Shown one piece after another: positions 21,011-32,730 of a DNA stretch of 64,000 bases (position 1 is its first letter; every line of letters begins with the position of its first letter). This DNA is from Pelodera strongyloides (lineage: Eukaryota > Nematoda > Chromadorea > Rhabditida > Rhabditidae): the NCBI GenBank assembly GCA_036852015.1, contig JAANDG010000003.1, positions 826,001-890,000 of the forward strand, written 5' to 3'. The notes under the pieces were generated by a model. The model saw only the letters and a list, made by a program, of their open reading frames with translations. It did no database searches and was not told where the DNA came from. Position numbers and translations under genes: made by a program.

Positions 21011-21705
21011 ATTGTCCCACCTCAGGTATGAAAGAGTGCGGCAGATCTAACTAGAATATTCTCATGTACAATAAGGATGCGTATCTTCATTCGAAAGGAT
21101 TTTATTTTACGTTACTGACGTTTCATAAGTATAGAAAGACGCCTCAAGCGGCGTAGCCGTTTGGTATAAAATAGTACAGCAAGAATCAAGCGAATCCTAC
21201 CGCATCGCAACAAATGTAATTCGGAACTGATAACCGAGGGTAAACGAATAAGAAGTTTGTAAGACAATTACATAACTGTTGTACACTATAATTATAGTAC
21301 GTAAATAAACACGCTTGTGTTGGTTCTGTATTTGTTTGTAATTAACAGTTTGAGGATGAAAATTGGTGGCCACGTTTTAGTTCCGTGTCATAATTGAAGG
21401 GTTCATGTAATTTTGGAACCTAAGCCTTTGCTAGGACAAGTGCAATATTTGTTAATTGTAAGTACATTTGGGGTTTTGTTATATCCTTTTCTAAATAAAT
21501 AATCTTTATTGGTCGATAGATGAGGCAAAAATGAGGCAAAAACGTGACCTAGTTTGTGCCCTAACGCTGTGCTAAGTGGATAACTTATTTTGATTGCATC
21601 TGTTGTGTTCTTATTATAAACGCTCTTAAACCCAAAATATGAATGTCAAAATAGACGATCACAAATGTGTAACTACATTTTATTTCTCTATAAAATGCAC
21701 TATTG

Positions 21706-24700
21706 TCATGTCTTGGTAGTCGTAGCGTTCGAGGCGTTGTATTGCCTTGCCGGCGTCACGCGCGTTGTTTCTTTTATCCCAAAGAGTAGGAGAACTTGAC
21801 GGCGTATAGTTGGATTCATTATAAGGGCAATGTAGACCTCGGAAAGTGTGAGACCGTCCGAGTTGACGGTTGTCTGAAATTTGCATGTGCATTCGAGTTT
21901 TGAATTAATAATGGTGGCTTATTGGAGAAGAGACCCTCCATACATCCCCCGTACATCCGTACATCTTTGTACACCCTCGTACATCCCGTCGGGAAGCCGT
22001 ACATCACCGTACATCCCGTAGCAATACGGTACACCCTCATACATCCCGTGAGGTATACGTACACCCTCATACATCCCGTGGGGTATACGTACATCCTCGT
22101 ACATCACTTTACACATTTTTTTAACACCATGTTTTTTTAAGGATACATTTTGCACTAGAAAATGTGCAAAATATAAATATAGTGAATGGTGTGACTAAAT
22201 ATCTAATGAAAATTATGAAAAAAAACATTAACTGTTTCACTGAGAATACCCTATGCTCCAGTTCCAATAAAAAAAACTATGTTTATTTTCATAATCATAG
22301 ACGATGAAGCTTCCTTCGATCATCACTCACAACCCCGTTTCCATCTAACACCTGTTTTCTGCATCTTCAATTCAATATATATTTATATATTCAGATATAC
22401 AGAGAAACCGCCAAGTATCATAGCCTGTACATGAGGATACGAAGAAAATGATACCCTGGACCAATGCCAAACGGAGCACACATACGACATTTTCAAACGA
22501 AACATAGGAGCAAATTGAATGTTGGTGTTGTTAGAACACGCAATAAATTATTTGAGGTGTTTATTACGCATTTGGTAATTTGTGCTAACCACAGTTTCTC
22601 TCCATTTGGCATTGGACCAGCTTGTCACTTGGCTATTGTCCAAGATGTACCCTACCCCTGTACCCCTACCCTATGCGTCTCTCTTTGTACCCTTATATGA
22701 ACAGGCTATGGGGTGGTGATTGGTGATATAGTACTTGGCTGGATATTGATTCTCTATGACATCCGACGGGACACTTTGATGGTGCGGACACTGATGGAAG
22801 ACGCAGTGGGTAGGGGTACAGGCGTAGGGTACATCTTGTACAATATCCAAGTGACAAGCTGGCCCAATGTCAAATGGAGAGAAACTGTGATTATCACAAA
22901 TTACCAGATGCGTAATAAACCCCTCAAATAATTTATTGCGTGTTCTAACAACACCAACGTTCAATTTGCTCTTATGTGCGTATGTGTGTACGTATACCTC
23001 ACGGGATGTATGAGGGTGTACCGTATTGCTACGGGATGTATGAGGGTGTACAGTATTGCGACGGGATTTACGGAGATGTACGGAGATGTACGGGGATGTT
23101 CGGCTTCCCGACGGGGTGTACAAAGATGTACGGATGTACGGGGATGTATGGAGGGTGTCTTCTCCAATAAGCCAATAATGATTGGGTGTTGAAACCTGAA
23201 AGAGTCTAGTAAAATTAGTAAAGTGCTCGGCTTCTTCGGAAGACTTACTTATATGTATGTTATGTTTCTTACCAGAAATTTTGTGATGTCCTTGTCTTGC
23301 TTTGCTTCTCGGTCGATAGCAGTGTACAATGACTGGAAAAGATGAAATCCCTCTCGCTCTCTCTTTCTCTTATGTTAATGGATCGCAGTCACTCCAAAAT
23401 CATCATTTTGTTTCGAGTTTACTTGAATTTAGTAAAGAATAAAGAAACATACTTTACCAAAACCGAATAATTTGAATTCCAACTCAGGGGGTGAACAAGT
23501 AGAAAAGTAGTTCTACTTAACTACCGCGGGATTATGAAACGTGTAGTGATATGCCTGCAGACCCTTGCAGTATATGTAAAGATATAATATGCGAAATAAT
23601 TTGCATACTCCCGATCAGGAAGCAGCTGTATGAACACGTTTCGTGATCCTGCGGTAGTTAAGTATAACTACTTTTCTAGTTGTTCACTCCCTGAGTTGGA
23701 ATTCAAATTATGCGGTTTTGGTAAAGTATTTGTCTCTATTCTTTACTAAATACAAGTAAACTCGAAGAAAAACGACGATTTTCTAGTGACTGCGACCCTT
23801 TAAGCTCAACGACTATATTTAATGAGTGTTGATACGCCTACAACCCAGGCAGGGTCGCCATTTAAAGAAGTGAATTCAATGAAGCATCATAAATAAATTG
23901 TAAATTATTGTCAAATACAGATGCACGCTCCATGAAGTTGGAATGGTGTAGATATTCAGTGTTGTGGTGAGCTTGTAATTCCAACCAAAGGAAAACAAAG
24001 TGTGTTTAGCACATTTATTCCGACGTTTCGGCTTTCGCCATCTTCAGGGAAAATTACCTATAAAAACACAATGCAATACACAGCACAAATATACTATCAA
24101 CGTAAAACGACTACACACATTGGCCAGAAAACGAATTTCGTTTTCTGGCCAACGTGTGTAGTCGTTTTACGTTGATAGTATATTTGTGCTGTGTATTGCA
24201 TTGTGTTTTTATAGGTAATTTTCCCTGAAGATGGCGAAAGCCGAAACGTCGGAATAAATGTGCTAAACACACTTTGTTTTCCTTTGGTTGGAATTACAAG
24301 CTCACCACAACACTGAATATTGTCAAATAGTTGCCCTGTGCCCCTGTCTGTAGATGATAGACTTACGATAATGAACTGGCTTGTCAGTTGGAAGAATAAA
24401 GAGGCAAATGCTATGAGAAAGAGGTGAAGCTCTTGATTGGCATCTGCGCTGAAACTTTGTTTCACATTTAAAGCAAAATACAGGCCGATTTTTGAAACCC
24501 ATCGTGTGCGAAAGTATTCTTATGCAGCTTATGCAAATGAACATAAATTATAATAAAAAATATATCTAAATTCGAGCAACTTTGCATAAAATACGTTAGA
24601 ATTTAGTCGTCCACGATGCGTTTCAAAAACCGGACATTATTTCGCTTTAAGGTTATTTGAATATCAGCGACAGGTTTGTTTTCACATTCTCAGACTCAGT

Positions 24701-26579
24701 CACATGGCATATTACGCCCAATTAGGTTCTCGGTCTCGAATATGTGTTGCAAAATATATTTTAACTAATGTTACACCATCCACCCGTTTGAAGGTGAATC
24801 TTTTAAAAGCCCGGAAAAATATTGACTCGACTCACATTCGATTTGTCTTCTTCAAGTACGCCAACTTTAAGATCGTCAGTAAAGTAGAACCGATAGAAAT
24901 AGTGATGTAGATCTTTCCCAATATGTCCATTATTTGATAGTGCGTCGTTAATTGCTTAACTTTTTTATGTACGTTTGAGCAAAACGATGTTAGTCACGTT
25001 TACTGGTTGAAGTGGCTAGCAGGAGTTTAAGGGATGCTTAACACGAAATGGCCGGCTAGCCTATATGGAAATGGCGATCCAGGCTCTAGGTAGATTTTGA
25101 ACAGTCGATTGTCTAAAATTCTGAAATGCTAATCTCCTTCTTGTCAAATGATCCCTGTAATTGATCTGATTGTCCAGTTTTTTTATTTGTTCTTTTTAGT
25201 GCCTTAACCTCTAACCTTTACCTTTGACCTATGGTGTTATATTTACCTGAAGCGTTATCGCCGTTATCGTTGCTACACGGTCCCCACTTCTGACAAAAAC
25301 TCCGTCAACAAATAGCGCCTGCATTGTTACGGCGATCGAAAACACTATCGCAATAACAATAAGATACTTTGCACTGCGTCCCCAGAACTAAAGAAAGGTA
25401 AACCTTAATAATTATTCCCAGAGCAACTAAAATGGTTCTTAGGCATTCATTTGTACATAGAACTTCTATTATGATTGAGGAAACTCCGCACTTAGCTTCA
25501 TAGATTTCTGTATAATGTGTACCTTTATTTATTCGTTTCGCTTCCGTCATATTTGTGCTACTGTTGTTTTACTCAGCAAAACTGTACGTTGCATATATTT
25601 TTCTTATGAATTGTATGTGTGCGTAATAAATTATTATTATTATAAACTGTGCTCATCAAGTACGACCCGTTATCCGACTATTACGACCCGTAATAGTGAT
25701 CCTTATGAACCTTTGTAGCGCATAATACCGTATTTTAGTCATAGACATTATGTCTAGTATTTTTACAGACGTCAATTAAAGCGAAATACCGGCCGGTTTT
25801 TGAAACGCATAGCGTACCCCTGGTTTCTTATGCATCATATGCAAATGAGCATAAATTAGAATAAAAAATTCGTAATTCGACCCCTCTTAGCATAACTGCA
25901 CAAGAATGCAGATATTTGATATGCGTTTCAGAAACCGGCCGGCTGGTATTTCGCATTAAGTTCAATTTGCAAATCGGAAGTATATTGAACTTTAGAAACT
26001 TCAAAATATGAATATATGAAAGCAAAAGTATAACAGTAAATAGTCATACTTTTCGATGCCAAATTGGCAAATAAACAGCTGTAAAGCGATTTAAATGTAT
26101 CAAAATTAGGGATAAATTCTGCAGGTGAAATGCTGTGTAGATAAACATAACCGTAAATCGCGATGGCCAGAAACGGTCTGCCAGGCCTTCGTATAGATCT
26201 GCTAAAGCGGGTATATCAATGAACCTCATTGAGATGTAGGTGTTCAAATAGGTGAAAACGTTCTGAAATCAGAAGTTAAAGAGGCCATTCCAGGGAACAA
26301 ATTTTTTTTTGTTGGGATTTTTGCGTCTGATCCGTCCCGTACTATCGTAGGATGTTTTTACTATATCGAGGTCGAGGTCACTAAAAATAAAACACACTTA
26401 ATTTTTAAATTGAATTTTAAATTACTTACAACTATTAAAACAAAAAGGTACATGACATAGTATGGGCCCGTGAAGACCTTTGGGTAGTGTACTATGGCAT
26501 AGATAACCAAAATATACAATATGAGTGAGGGAATACCATACGATAAATAGACAATGAAGATCTTTTCCGAAAATTGCAT
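21706..26579 (-). CDS. Srg-superfamily serpentine chemoreceptor, 310 aa, 7 exons
   Basis: Exons 26430-26579, 26050-26262, 25247-25387, 24836-24954, 24367-24448, 23273-23332 and 21706-21873 give 310 residues. The ATG is 2 nt after an AATCATTTCAG acceptor. Motifs: SYGIPSLILYILVIY (TM1), NRFTAVYLPIWHRK (TM3 end), FWGRSAKYLIVIAIVF (TM4), YQIMDILGKIYITIS (TM5), NQELHLFLIAF and LTSQFII (TM6), SLYTAIDREAKQDKDITKFL (loop exon), NSDGLTLSEVYIALIMNP (TM7), then a Thr-rich tail. AATAAA at 21679-21684. Nearest paralog is the gene at 17512-20431. Its introns carry at least five insertions: two CCGGCCGG MITEs, two large palindromes and a Mutator-like element in the last intron, yet all exons remain open. 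Family role: chemosensory GPCR; ligand unknown. Confidence 0.89.
21916..23173. mobile_element. Mutator-like non-autonomous element with minisatellite TIRs (element 1)
   Basis: It begins GGCTTATTGGAGAAGA and ends with the inverse (TCTTCTCCAATAAGCC). Flanks AATAATGGT (21907-21915) and AATAATGAT (23174-23182) form a 9-bp target duplication with one mismatch. Subterminal arms (about 21940-22110 and 22980-23160) consist of repeats of GTACATCCC and GTACACCCTCATACATCCCG. Further inward, about 22450-22700 and 22790-22985 are inverted copies of each other. Total 1258 bp, no transposase. It lies in the last intron of the receptor gene at 21706-26579. Confidence 0.85.
23375..23803. mobile_element. TTAA-bounded palindromic MITE (GGATCGCAGTCACT type), copy 1
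   Basis: Left end TTAATGGATCGCAGTCACTC, right end GTGACTGCGACCCTTTAA. The arms (AAGAATAAAGA, GAATTCCAACTCAGGG, AGTTCTACTTAACTACCGCG) are inverted with few mismatches. A second member is at 34389-34809. Intron 5 of the receptor gene at 21706-26579. Confidence 0.85.
23952..24320. mobile_element. Near-perfect 369-bp palindrome with a hammerhead-like motif
   Basis: Starts ATATTCAGTGTTGTGGTGAG and ends with its inverse. The two arms of about 184 nt are almost identical and meet at GAAAACGAATTTCGTTTTC near 24135. Each arm contains CTGAAGATGGCGAAAGCCG followed by AAACGTC (24022-24047 inverted, 24225-24250 direct). It lies in intron 5 of the receptor gene at 21706-26579, beside another palindromic MITE. 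Confidence 0.85.
24468..24650. mobile_element. CCGGCCGG-type MITE
   Basis: TTAAAGCAAAATACAGGCCG at the left and CAAAAACCGGACATTATTTC followed by GCTTTAA at the right, with the typical interior AAGTATTCTTATGCAGCTTA and CTAAATTCGAGCAACTTTGC. Intron 4 of the receptor gene at 21706-26579. Confidence 0.88.
25776..25959. mobile_element. CCGGCCGG-type MITE
   Basis: Well-preserved copy: TTAAAGCGAAATACCGGCCG at the left and GTTTCAGAAACCGGCCGG...TATTTCGCATTAA at the right, 184 bp. Intron 2 of the receptor gene at 21706-26579. Confidence 0.9.
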
Positions 26580-28672
26580 GACTGAAATGATTTTATGAAA
26601 AAATGTGTGGAAGGTAGTAGGTTGGTTAAACAACTCATTTAGAAGCGATTGTATTTGCAAAGGAAAACTAGACACGGGCAAGAGTTTCGGATTTTTGTGA
26701 AATTATTATTTGTTGTGCCAAGTATGCCCAACGAACAGAAAATTACTGCGACATAAATAGTTGATTATTTATGTTTAGGTCTATATTATAATTGTGTTTT
26801 CGAAATACTTGACACATTAGAGGAAAACCGAAACACAAAAAACCGCCGCTGGCCCGTCACCAAATGGTCACGAAATGGTGGCGAATTGGACATAAAATGG
26901 GCTGGCCCACGAAAAAAACAGCAAACCGCCACTAAATGGGTTCACGTTTCGTATGTTTTGCTGTATCAAGTTACCAGACGGTTATCGCCGCGGGAGGCGA
27001 CTTTCCAATACTCTATGCAGGCGATACTTGAAGGAGAGTTGCGAAAAGTTGGCCTGCGTAGATATCAAATCAAGTTATAGGAAGCCAATGATTTTTACTA
27101 GAAAGCATTCGAGCATTCCATACACAATTATTAAAGGAGGAGGCCCACGAGAAGCAAGTGTTCAATTCCTTTCCTTTTATAGAAAGGACATGGTAAATGA
27201 TCACAATAAACATACATAACAATGCACAGAAATACACTTTGAAGAAAATATTTGATAAAAGAACGGATGTTAAATAAAATGAACTACCGTATGATATTAA
27301 CACCACCCCTAAAAAGTAAACTTGCCGGCAACGTGCATACCAGCAAAGACGCCTCCTTTCTTTTGCACTACAAAGTGTACAAAGTACACAGGCGGTCCCA
27401 GGGCATTATTTTGCCTACCTATTGACCCGGGTACCTCCATGTAGGCTGTTGTCGGGGCATCTTTTAGTAGCACAGAAATTGCCCTAAACTACGGTAGGTT
27501 TTTTGACGATTGTCTTTTTATTAAATACTTTCTTCAATTGTATTTCTGAGCATTGTCATGTATGTCTATTGCGATATTTTATCATGTTCTTCCCAAAAAG
27601 AAGGGAAGTGAACACATACTTCTCGTGAGCCGCCTTCTTTAATTTTGCATTACGGTGGCTATAATAAGTTATTAAAGTCAGATAATTCGAAGAAATATTC
27701 AGGCGACAGGTGAATTGGGATTGCTAGATACATTATTCACAATTCATCAGGGACAGGAAAAAACAGGCCAACTTGATCCACGCAGTTCTTCAAGATCAAA
27801 AACGAACGAAACACTGCATTTAATAAGTAAGCGTCATTGAACACAGAAAGATTAAAACGATGAAAACGATGAAGATAAAGGCTAAACATCACATACATAT
27901 TTTCGCGATCGTCAACTCCAAAAACCTCGTTGTACTCGTGCTCGTAACTTGTACTCGTTGTACAACGCAATCTAACTCGGGAATGGGAATAGTCACTCAA
28001 CGCAACTCAACTATACCGCAAATTCAAATTTATTGGGTTTGAACCACGTTAAATGAGAGCGAATTTTGGAACAGCTCGTGGAAACCAAGCTTTTCACTGT
28101 CGATCAACCTAGAGAGGTTGACGCATTGGTTTGGTTGAAAAAGATAATTTCCAAACATTTATTTTTCAGACATTTTACGTGAATTGACAATTCGATGCGG
28201 TAGCTAAAATTGTGTACCAGAAAAAAATCGTTGTTTTTTAGTTAGGGATAACTACTGAAAAAGAAGATGAACTTAAAAGAATAAATTCTGCAAAAAGAAT
28301 CCGATGCTTCTGATGGGTTGCATGCACTTTTATGACAATAGGCTTACAACCAAAAGCTACATTTTCTCGAACACTGTTCAAACGTGTTCAATGTGTTAAA
28401 CATGTTTGAATTGGGGAATAACAGTATGTGTGAGCAGAAATTCCTGTAAAAGTGGCTGGTCTGGAAAAAAAGACTGGGTTGGACTTTTTTAACTGTCTTG
28501 TACTGCACTGAAACAACCAGCGAGAAACAGGTGAAAACATTGTGTGTTTTTGAATATTATCAAGTTTCAGGTGTCGAAACTCATTACTATGACTGAAAAA
28601 GGCATGATTAATTTCCAAATATTCATTTTTCAGCACATCTTTTTGGATCAACAAGACCAACAGACGACGTAG
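26580..28672. other. Intergenic region with one MITE
   Basis: About 2.1 kb between the start of the receptor gene at 21706-26579 and a decayed receptor fragment. It holds a palindromic MITE at 27131-27642. The remainder is AT-rich with no exon I can support. Confidence 0.65.
27131..27642. mobile_element. TTAA-bounded MITE (AGGAGGAGGCCCACGAG type)
   Basis: TTAAAGGAGGAGGCCCACGA at the left, TCTCGTGAGCCGCCTTCTTTAA at the right (about 40 bp of recognisable inverted terminus including TTCCTTTTATAGAAAGG). Same family as 11014-11423, 33938-34392 and 41502-41933. Confidence 0.78.
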
Positions 28673-29214
28673 CTATACTGGTAAGCGATTCCGAGCTATA
28701 AATAATATGTTGATCCTCGACTCCGGGGCTATTCTAATATTTTGTTTACGATGAAAAATCGCCCTAACTTGACTACGTATTAGTGGATTTATAATAATGA
28801 CAATGTAGGCCTCGGGAAGCGTGAATCCGTCAGAATTCACGCATGTCTGAAATTTTTTCAAATGCTACAATCAGGAACATTGGAGTAATCTCATCTAGCA
28901 CTGTTTTATAACTATGACTTACGATAAAGTTGGCGAATGAGGATTTTTTTCAGAGTCGTCATAGAAGTGAACTTTACCTAAATGTTTGAAAACTAATTAT
29001 TCCCAGACTCACCCATTTGCCAGGTTTTCTTCTCGTGTAGTCTATTACTATTGCATACCAAAAAAATAGGATCGTATCTTCGGAACTCACAGGTAAAAAC
29101 GAAAAGCTAAAAGCGAGAACCAAACTCCCAATCTCGCTTGTGTATCCATCAAAGAAGGCAAGTGCTGAGCTCATCGTCGGCACCGGGATTCCGAGTCTGA
29201 CAGAAGTCGCAATC
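28673..29214 (-). pseudogene. Fragment of a chemoreceptor gene (3' exons)
   Basis: The last exon (28673-28846) is open for 57 residues: TCVNSDGFTLPEAYIVIIIN then PLIRS, closely matching 32731-32904. The loop exon (28923-28977) is 55 nt instead of 57, a net -2 shift. Upstream, 29013-29214 is open (1 + 67 codons, ending PGKW before GTGAGT) with the same phases as a normal exon 5 but an unrelated hydrophobic sequence (PVPTMSSALAFFDGYTSEIG). The intron between them would be only 35 nt. No exons 1-4 are found. Best read as a decayed partial duplicate of the gene at 32731-36639; an intact hybrid gene is unlikely. Confidence 0.65.
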
Positions 29215-32200
29215 CTGAAAATTAACAATAACAATGGTAAACTTGGACTCAAGGGGGATATTGAGATAGACAGCCGTGACTGCAGTAAATGATAACGTTC
29301 TTCATTGCAATGATGATAATATGGTCTTTGTGCGTGATAAATGAAGCTTGTTTCCTGTCTATTTAACTTTGTGATCCGAACAGCGCATATTCAACTATTA
29401 AATAGATCTAAATAGTTGGCCTCAAGATATGATCTAAGTCAATCCAAACTCTAGGTCTAGAGGTTCAGTCGATAAGCGATATATGCCTGCTGCCTTCTCA
29501 ACAACACACTCGTAACCTAATAGAATCCGCTTATTCAACTAACAAAGAAACAAGCCCCGAGATCTGCATATTTACATTTACAGCATCCTCTGCGCACTGA
29601 TTGCGAAGGGAATCCCATAAATGTAAGCAAATCGAGAAACTTCTCATTGCAGAGTTATTCGCGGCGACATATGCATTAAATTAATCTAAATACCACCATT
29701 AAATCGAGACATTGGTCGATTAATCTCACTATCAATGCATGGCACAAAATGAATACAAAACTACCACTCTCCAATAATAACTGCTAAATGGTCAGACTGA
29801 ATCATAGTACTTGCCGGGTGAGGATAATGAACGTTACTTCACACTTCACACACAAACTGATAAATAATGTTAACTGAGTTTACACCGCATAGTCATTCAC
29901 ATTGCTATTGATACGGTGCAAAAAGATAGTGTTTCAGTGGTAGAATTTAGCAGCAGTTCTTTTAGAGCAAAACTAATACTTTTGCAGACACAAACTACCA
30001 AAGATAAGGTAAAGGGTACACTGTGAGTAGGTTGCGTGCTAACACCTAGGCCATGGAGACATAGTAGTGGCTAGCTCCTAATCTATTAGCGACAAGTTCA
30101 TTGTTGATGATTTGAAGGTGATAGCAAGCACATTAAAAATTTCATAAAGCTCAACGCTTGCAATTTGCTACCATATCGGCTGGGAATGGTCCAGTAAATG
30201 CACTGATCGTGCAGACACCGGTGAGGGACAACAGCCGTCGCCCAGTACCTGGTCTAAAGTGAGGGGCACGGTGCGGCTCACCAACCAGGCGCCTCCCTTC
30301 GGCATTTACGTTCTGTGGCGATTAAGCGGACCGGGCTTTGCCGGATTTTATGCGATTTAAATTGTTTCACAAAGGGATACTGACAAAGCAGTGGATAACA
30401 AGTTGCAACACAGAGTTGAGCTTCATCGTCGTATTAGTTAATTTTTTAGTTTCTTCACATCATCAACAATTAACGGTTCGTTAGTGGATTAGGAGATAGC
30501 CACTACTATGTCTCTTGACCTAGGGATTAGCACCTAACCCACACCCAGTGTGTCCTTTAGCGTATCGCTAGCAAACATTCGCTCGTTAATCGAGTGAAAA
30601 CACTCGAGATAATATAGAAATGCATCAATCGTATCTAGAAGAATGTGAACAAATTATATTGTTTTGCCAAGAAATGGCGCACTGAATTGTAAATGTAAGA
30701 AAAAAAGTAAATTACTACAGAGAATTGAGCTTGCAGAATTAGTGTGTTAGAGGTGAAAGATAGTAGAAGATAGACCTAGGCTCGAGCTGTAGCTGTAGAG
30801 GGAAGACAGCTTGATGAATTTTCTCATGTAAGAGAGCTTAGTGTGAAATATTAGCTTATTTGGGGATCTGAGAGGTCGTGAGCAGCCTCGAGATATAGAC
30901 CCAAATTATTCACCGTTGTCTTACTTACTGTATCAATTAGTGTGTTGTGGTTGTTCCAAATGTTAGGAGTAATCATTTTCTGTTATGTTTGGATTTCGAA
31001 TGAAGTTCTATTGTTACAGTATGTAGTTTACGCGCTCCATTGCATAGCCTTTGTATTGTATAGATTACATAACAATTTACAATCCTCGCTTAGATCAGAA
31101 ACTTGATAACTCAACTAGAAAACTGAGATGGTACCATCAACTGTGCGGTTAGAAGGAAAATTGGCAGCCAGTTAGCTATGAACATAAGTCCACTGACTGT
31201 TTTTTTTTGACAGTTTTATACATTTTGGACCGTAATTGGACACGTTTTTAGAGTGTTTGAACATAATTTCATGGACAGAATTCTATCAACTTAAAAATAG
31301 CAAACAAAGGGCAGTTTTGACGCTGGCAAACAAATTTGCCCTAGATTTAAAAAGTTTTACAATATTCCGCGGGAAAATTTTCCCTGGGGACAGAAGCGTT
31401 CTAAAGTGAGAGACACAGGAAAATGTGGAAGTTCCTCTCGGGAACTGAGTGGTCTACACAACCAGCGGTTAGGTTAGCTACGCCTGATTTGGCCATACAA
31501 TATCCTGAGCTAACAAAATAAACTTATCTTGTAGTGATGGAGTCCGCTGTTGTCTTCGATGCCAGTGTTTCAGATACAAGCATTACTTCTTTATTCCTTC
31601 CTTCCCGAGACGTTTCTGTATTCCAGCCGAAAATGTTAAATATTACTGTAGCTGAACTCGCAATCGCATCGTACTCGGTATGGCTAGCTGACGCATGAAA
31701 CTAATATAATGTTTTAAGCTGGAAGCTTGGAAAGCTATATGCTATGAATATACAGTTATATTCGATACTATTTGAAGAATAAAAGAAAAATTAGAGAAAT
31801 GAAACAGAAAACATACCCGCCATTGGAGTAGAGGAAGAACGTATTATGCATAAGGATATCGAATGCAGACTAATTCAAAATTTCCATTTGATTATTTTTG
31901 CCAATTTTTCGTATTCTAATTCCAATTAGCATGCGCGCGATATGCTAATTTCGCGGGTTTTGCAGGTCAGCCGTGCCCGAGCTAAATTCTCATGTGCGGT
32001 CAAAAATACGTTTCAGCGCATATACACAAGCGACCAAAGTTGGGAAAAGGTGTACCGGAAACATTCAATAAGGAAAAATATAATAGTTTTTTATTTGTGT
32101 TGCCTAATGATCATGGACACTATATTTTAATTATTTTCTATTATCTATGCAATATAAGCATTGCTGTAACGCGGCCGTCGTGGCCCGTCCAGTTAGTGTG

Positions 32201-32730
32201 CACCTAAATACAAAAAATAGTAATACTAATAATAATGCATCACATTGTGGATGTAGAAACAAGTAGTAATAAGTTACGTAATCGCCAAACGCCAAACCAC
32301 ACTCAAATGCTCAATTAATTCAAATACCCAAGCCACAAAGTTGCCGTTTTATCATAAATGAATGTTGATCCAAAGTTTTGTTATATACGTAAGGAGCTTA
32401 AATGTATAGAAAGATGGGAAATAACGGCCGGTTTTTGAAAAAAAAAATCGCTTTAAAACGGACTGACAGCTACTTCCTCAAGATGTGCGCAAATGCAGTA
32501 AATGTGCGCAGAACAAGAAATTATCGGTGCTTTTTCAATTGTTTTGTCTCATATTCGGCACTGCGAAACAACCAGCGAGAAACAGATGAAAACATTGCTT
32601 ATAAGTGTTTTTTTATATTTTCAAGTGTCGCAAATATTCATTAGCATGACTAAAAAACACATGATTAATTTCCAAATATTTATTTTTTCAGTACATCTTT
32701 TTGGATCGACAAGACCAACAAAGGACGTAA
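29215..32730. other. Gene-poor intergenic region
   Basis: About 3.5 kb without supportable exons. It contains an inverted-repeat element at about 30010-30560. It also includes the left part of a segment (32540-32730) that is duplicated at 28480-28672. The rest shows only short random frames. Confidence 0.6.
30010..30560. mobile_element. Inverted-repeat element of about 550 bp
   Basis: Left arm GGTAAAGGGTACACTG... GAGACATAGTAGTGGCTAGC ...TTGTTGATGAT; right arm is its diverged inverse (ATCATCAACAATTAACGG, GCCACTACTATGTCTC, CAGTGTGTCCTTTA). Arms are about 110 bp with perhaps 85% pairing. No coding capacity. Confidence 0.75.

Noticed and set aside
21922..22155. Reading frames with repeated GMYEGV-type peptides
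   Set aside because: They arise from the minisatellite in the TIR of the Mutator-like element, occur on both strands, and have no splice or start context.
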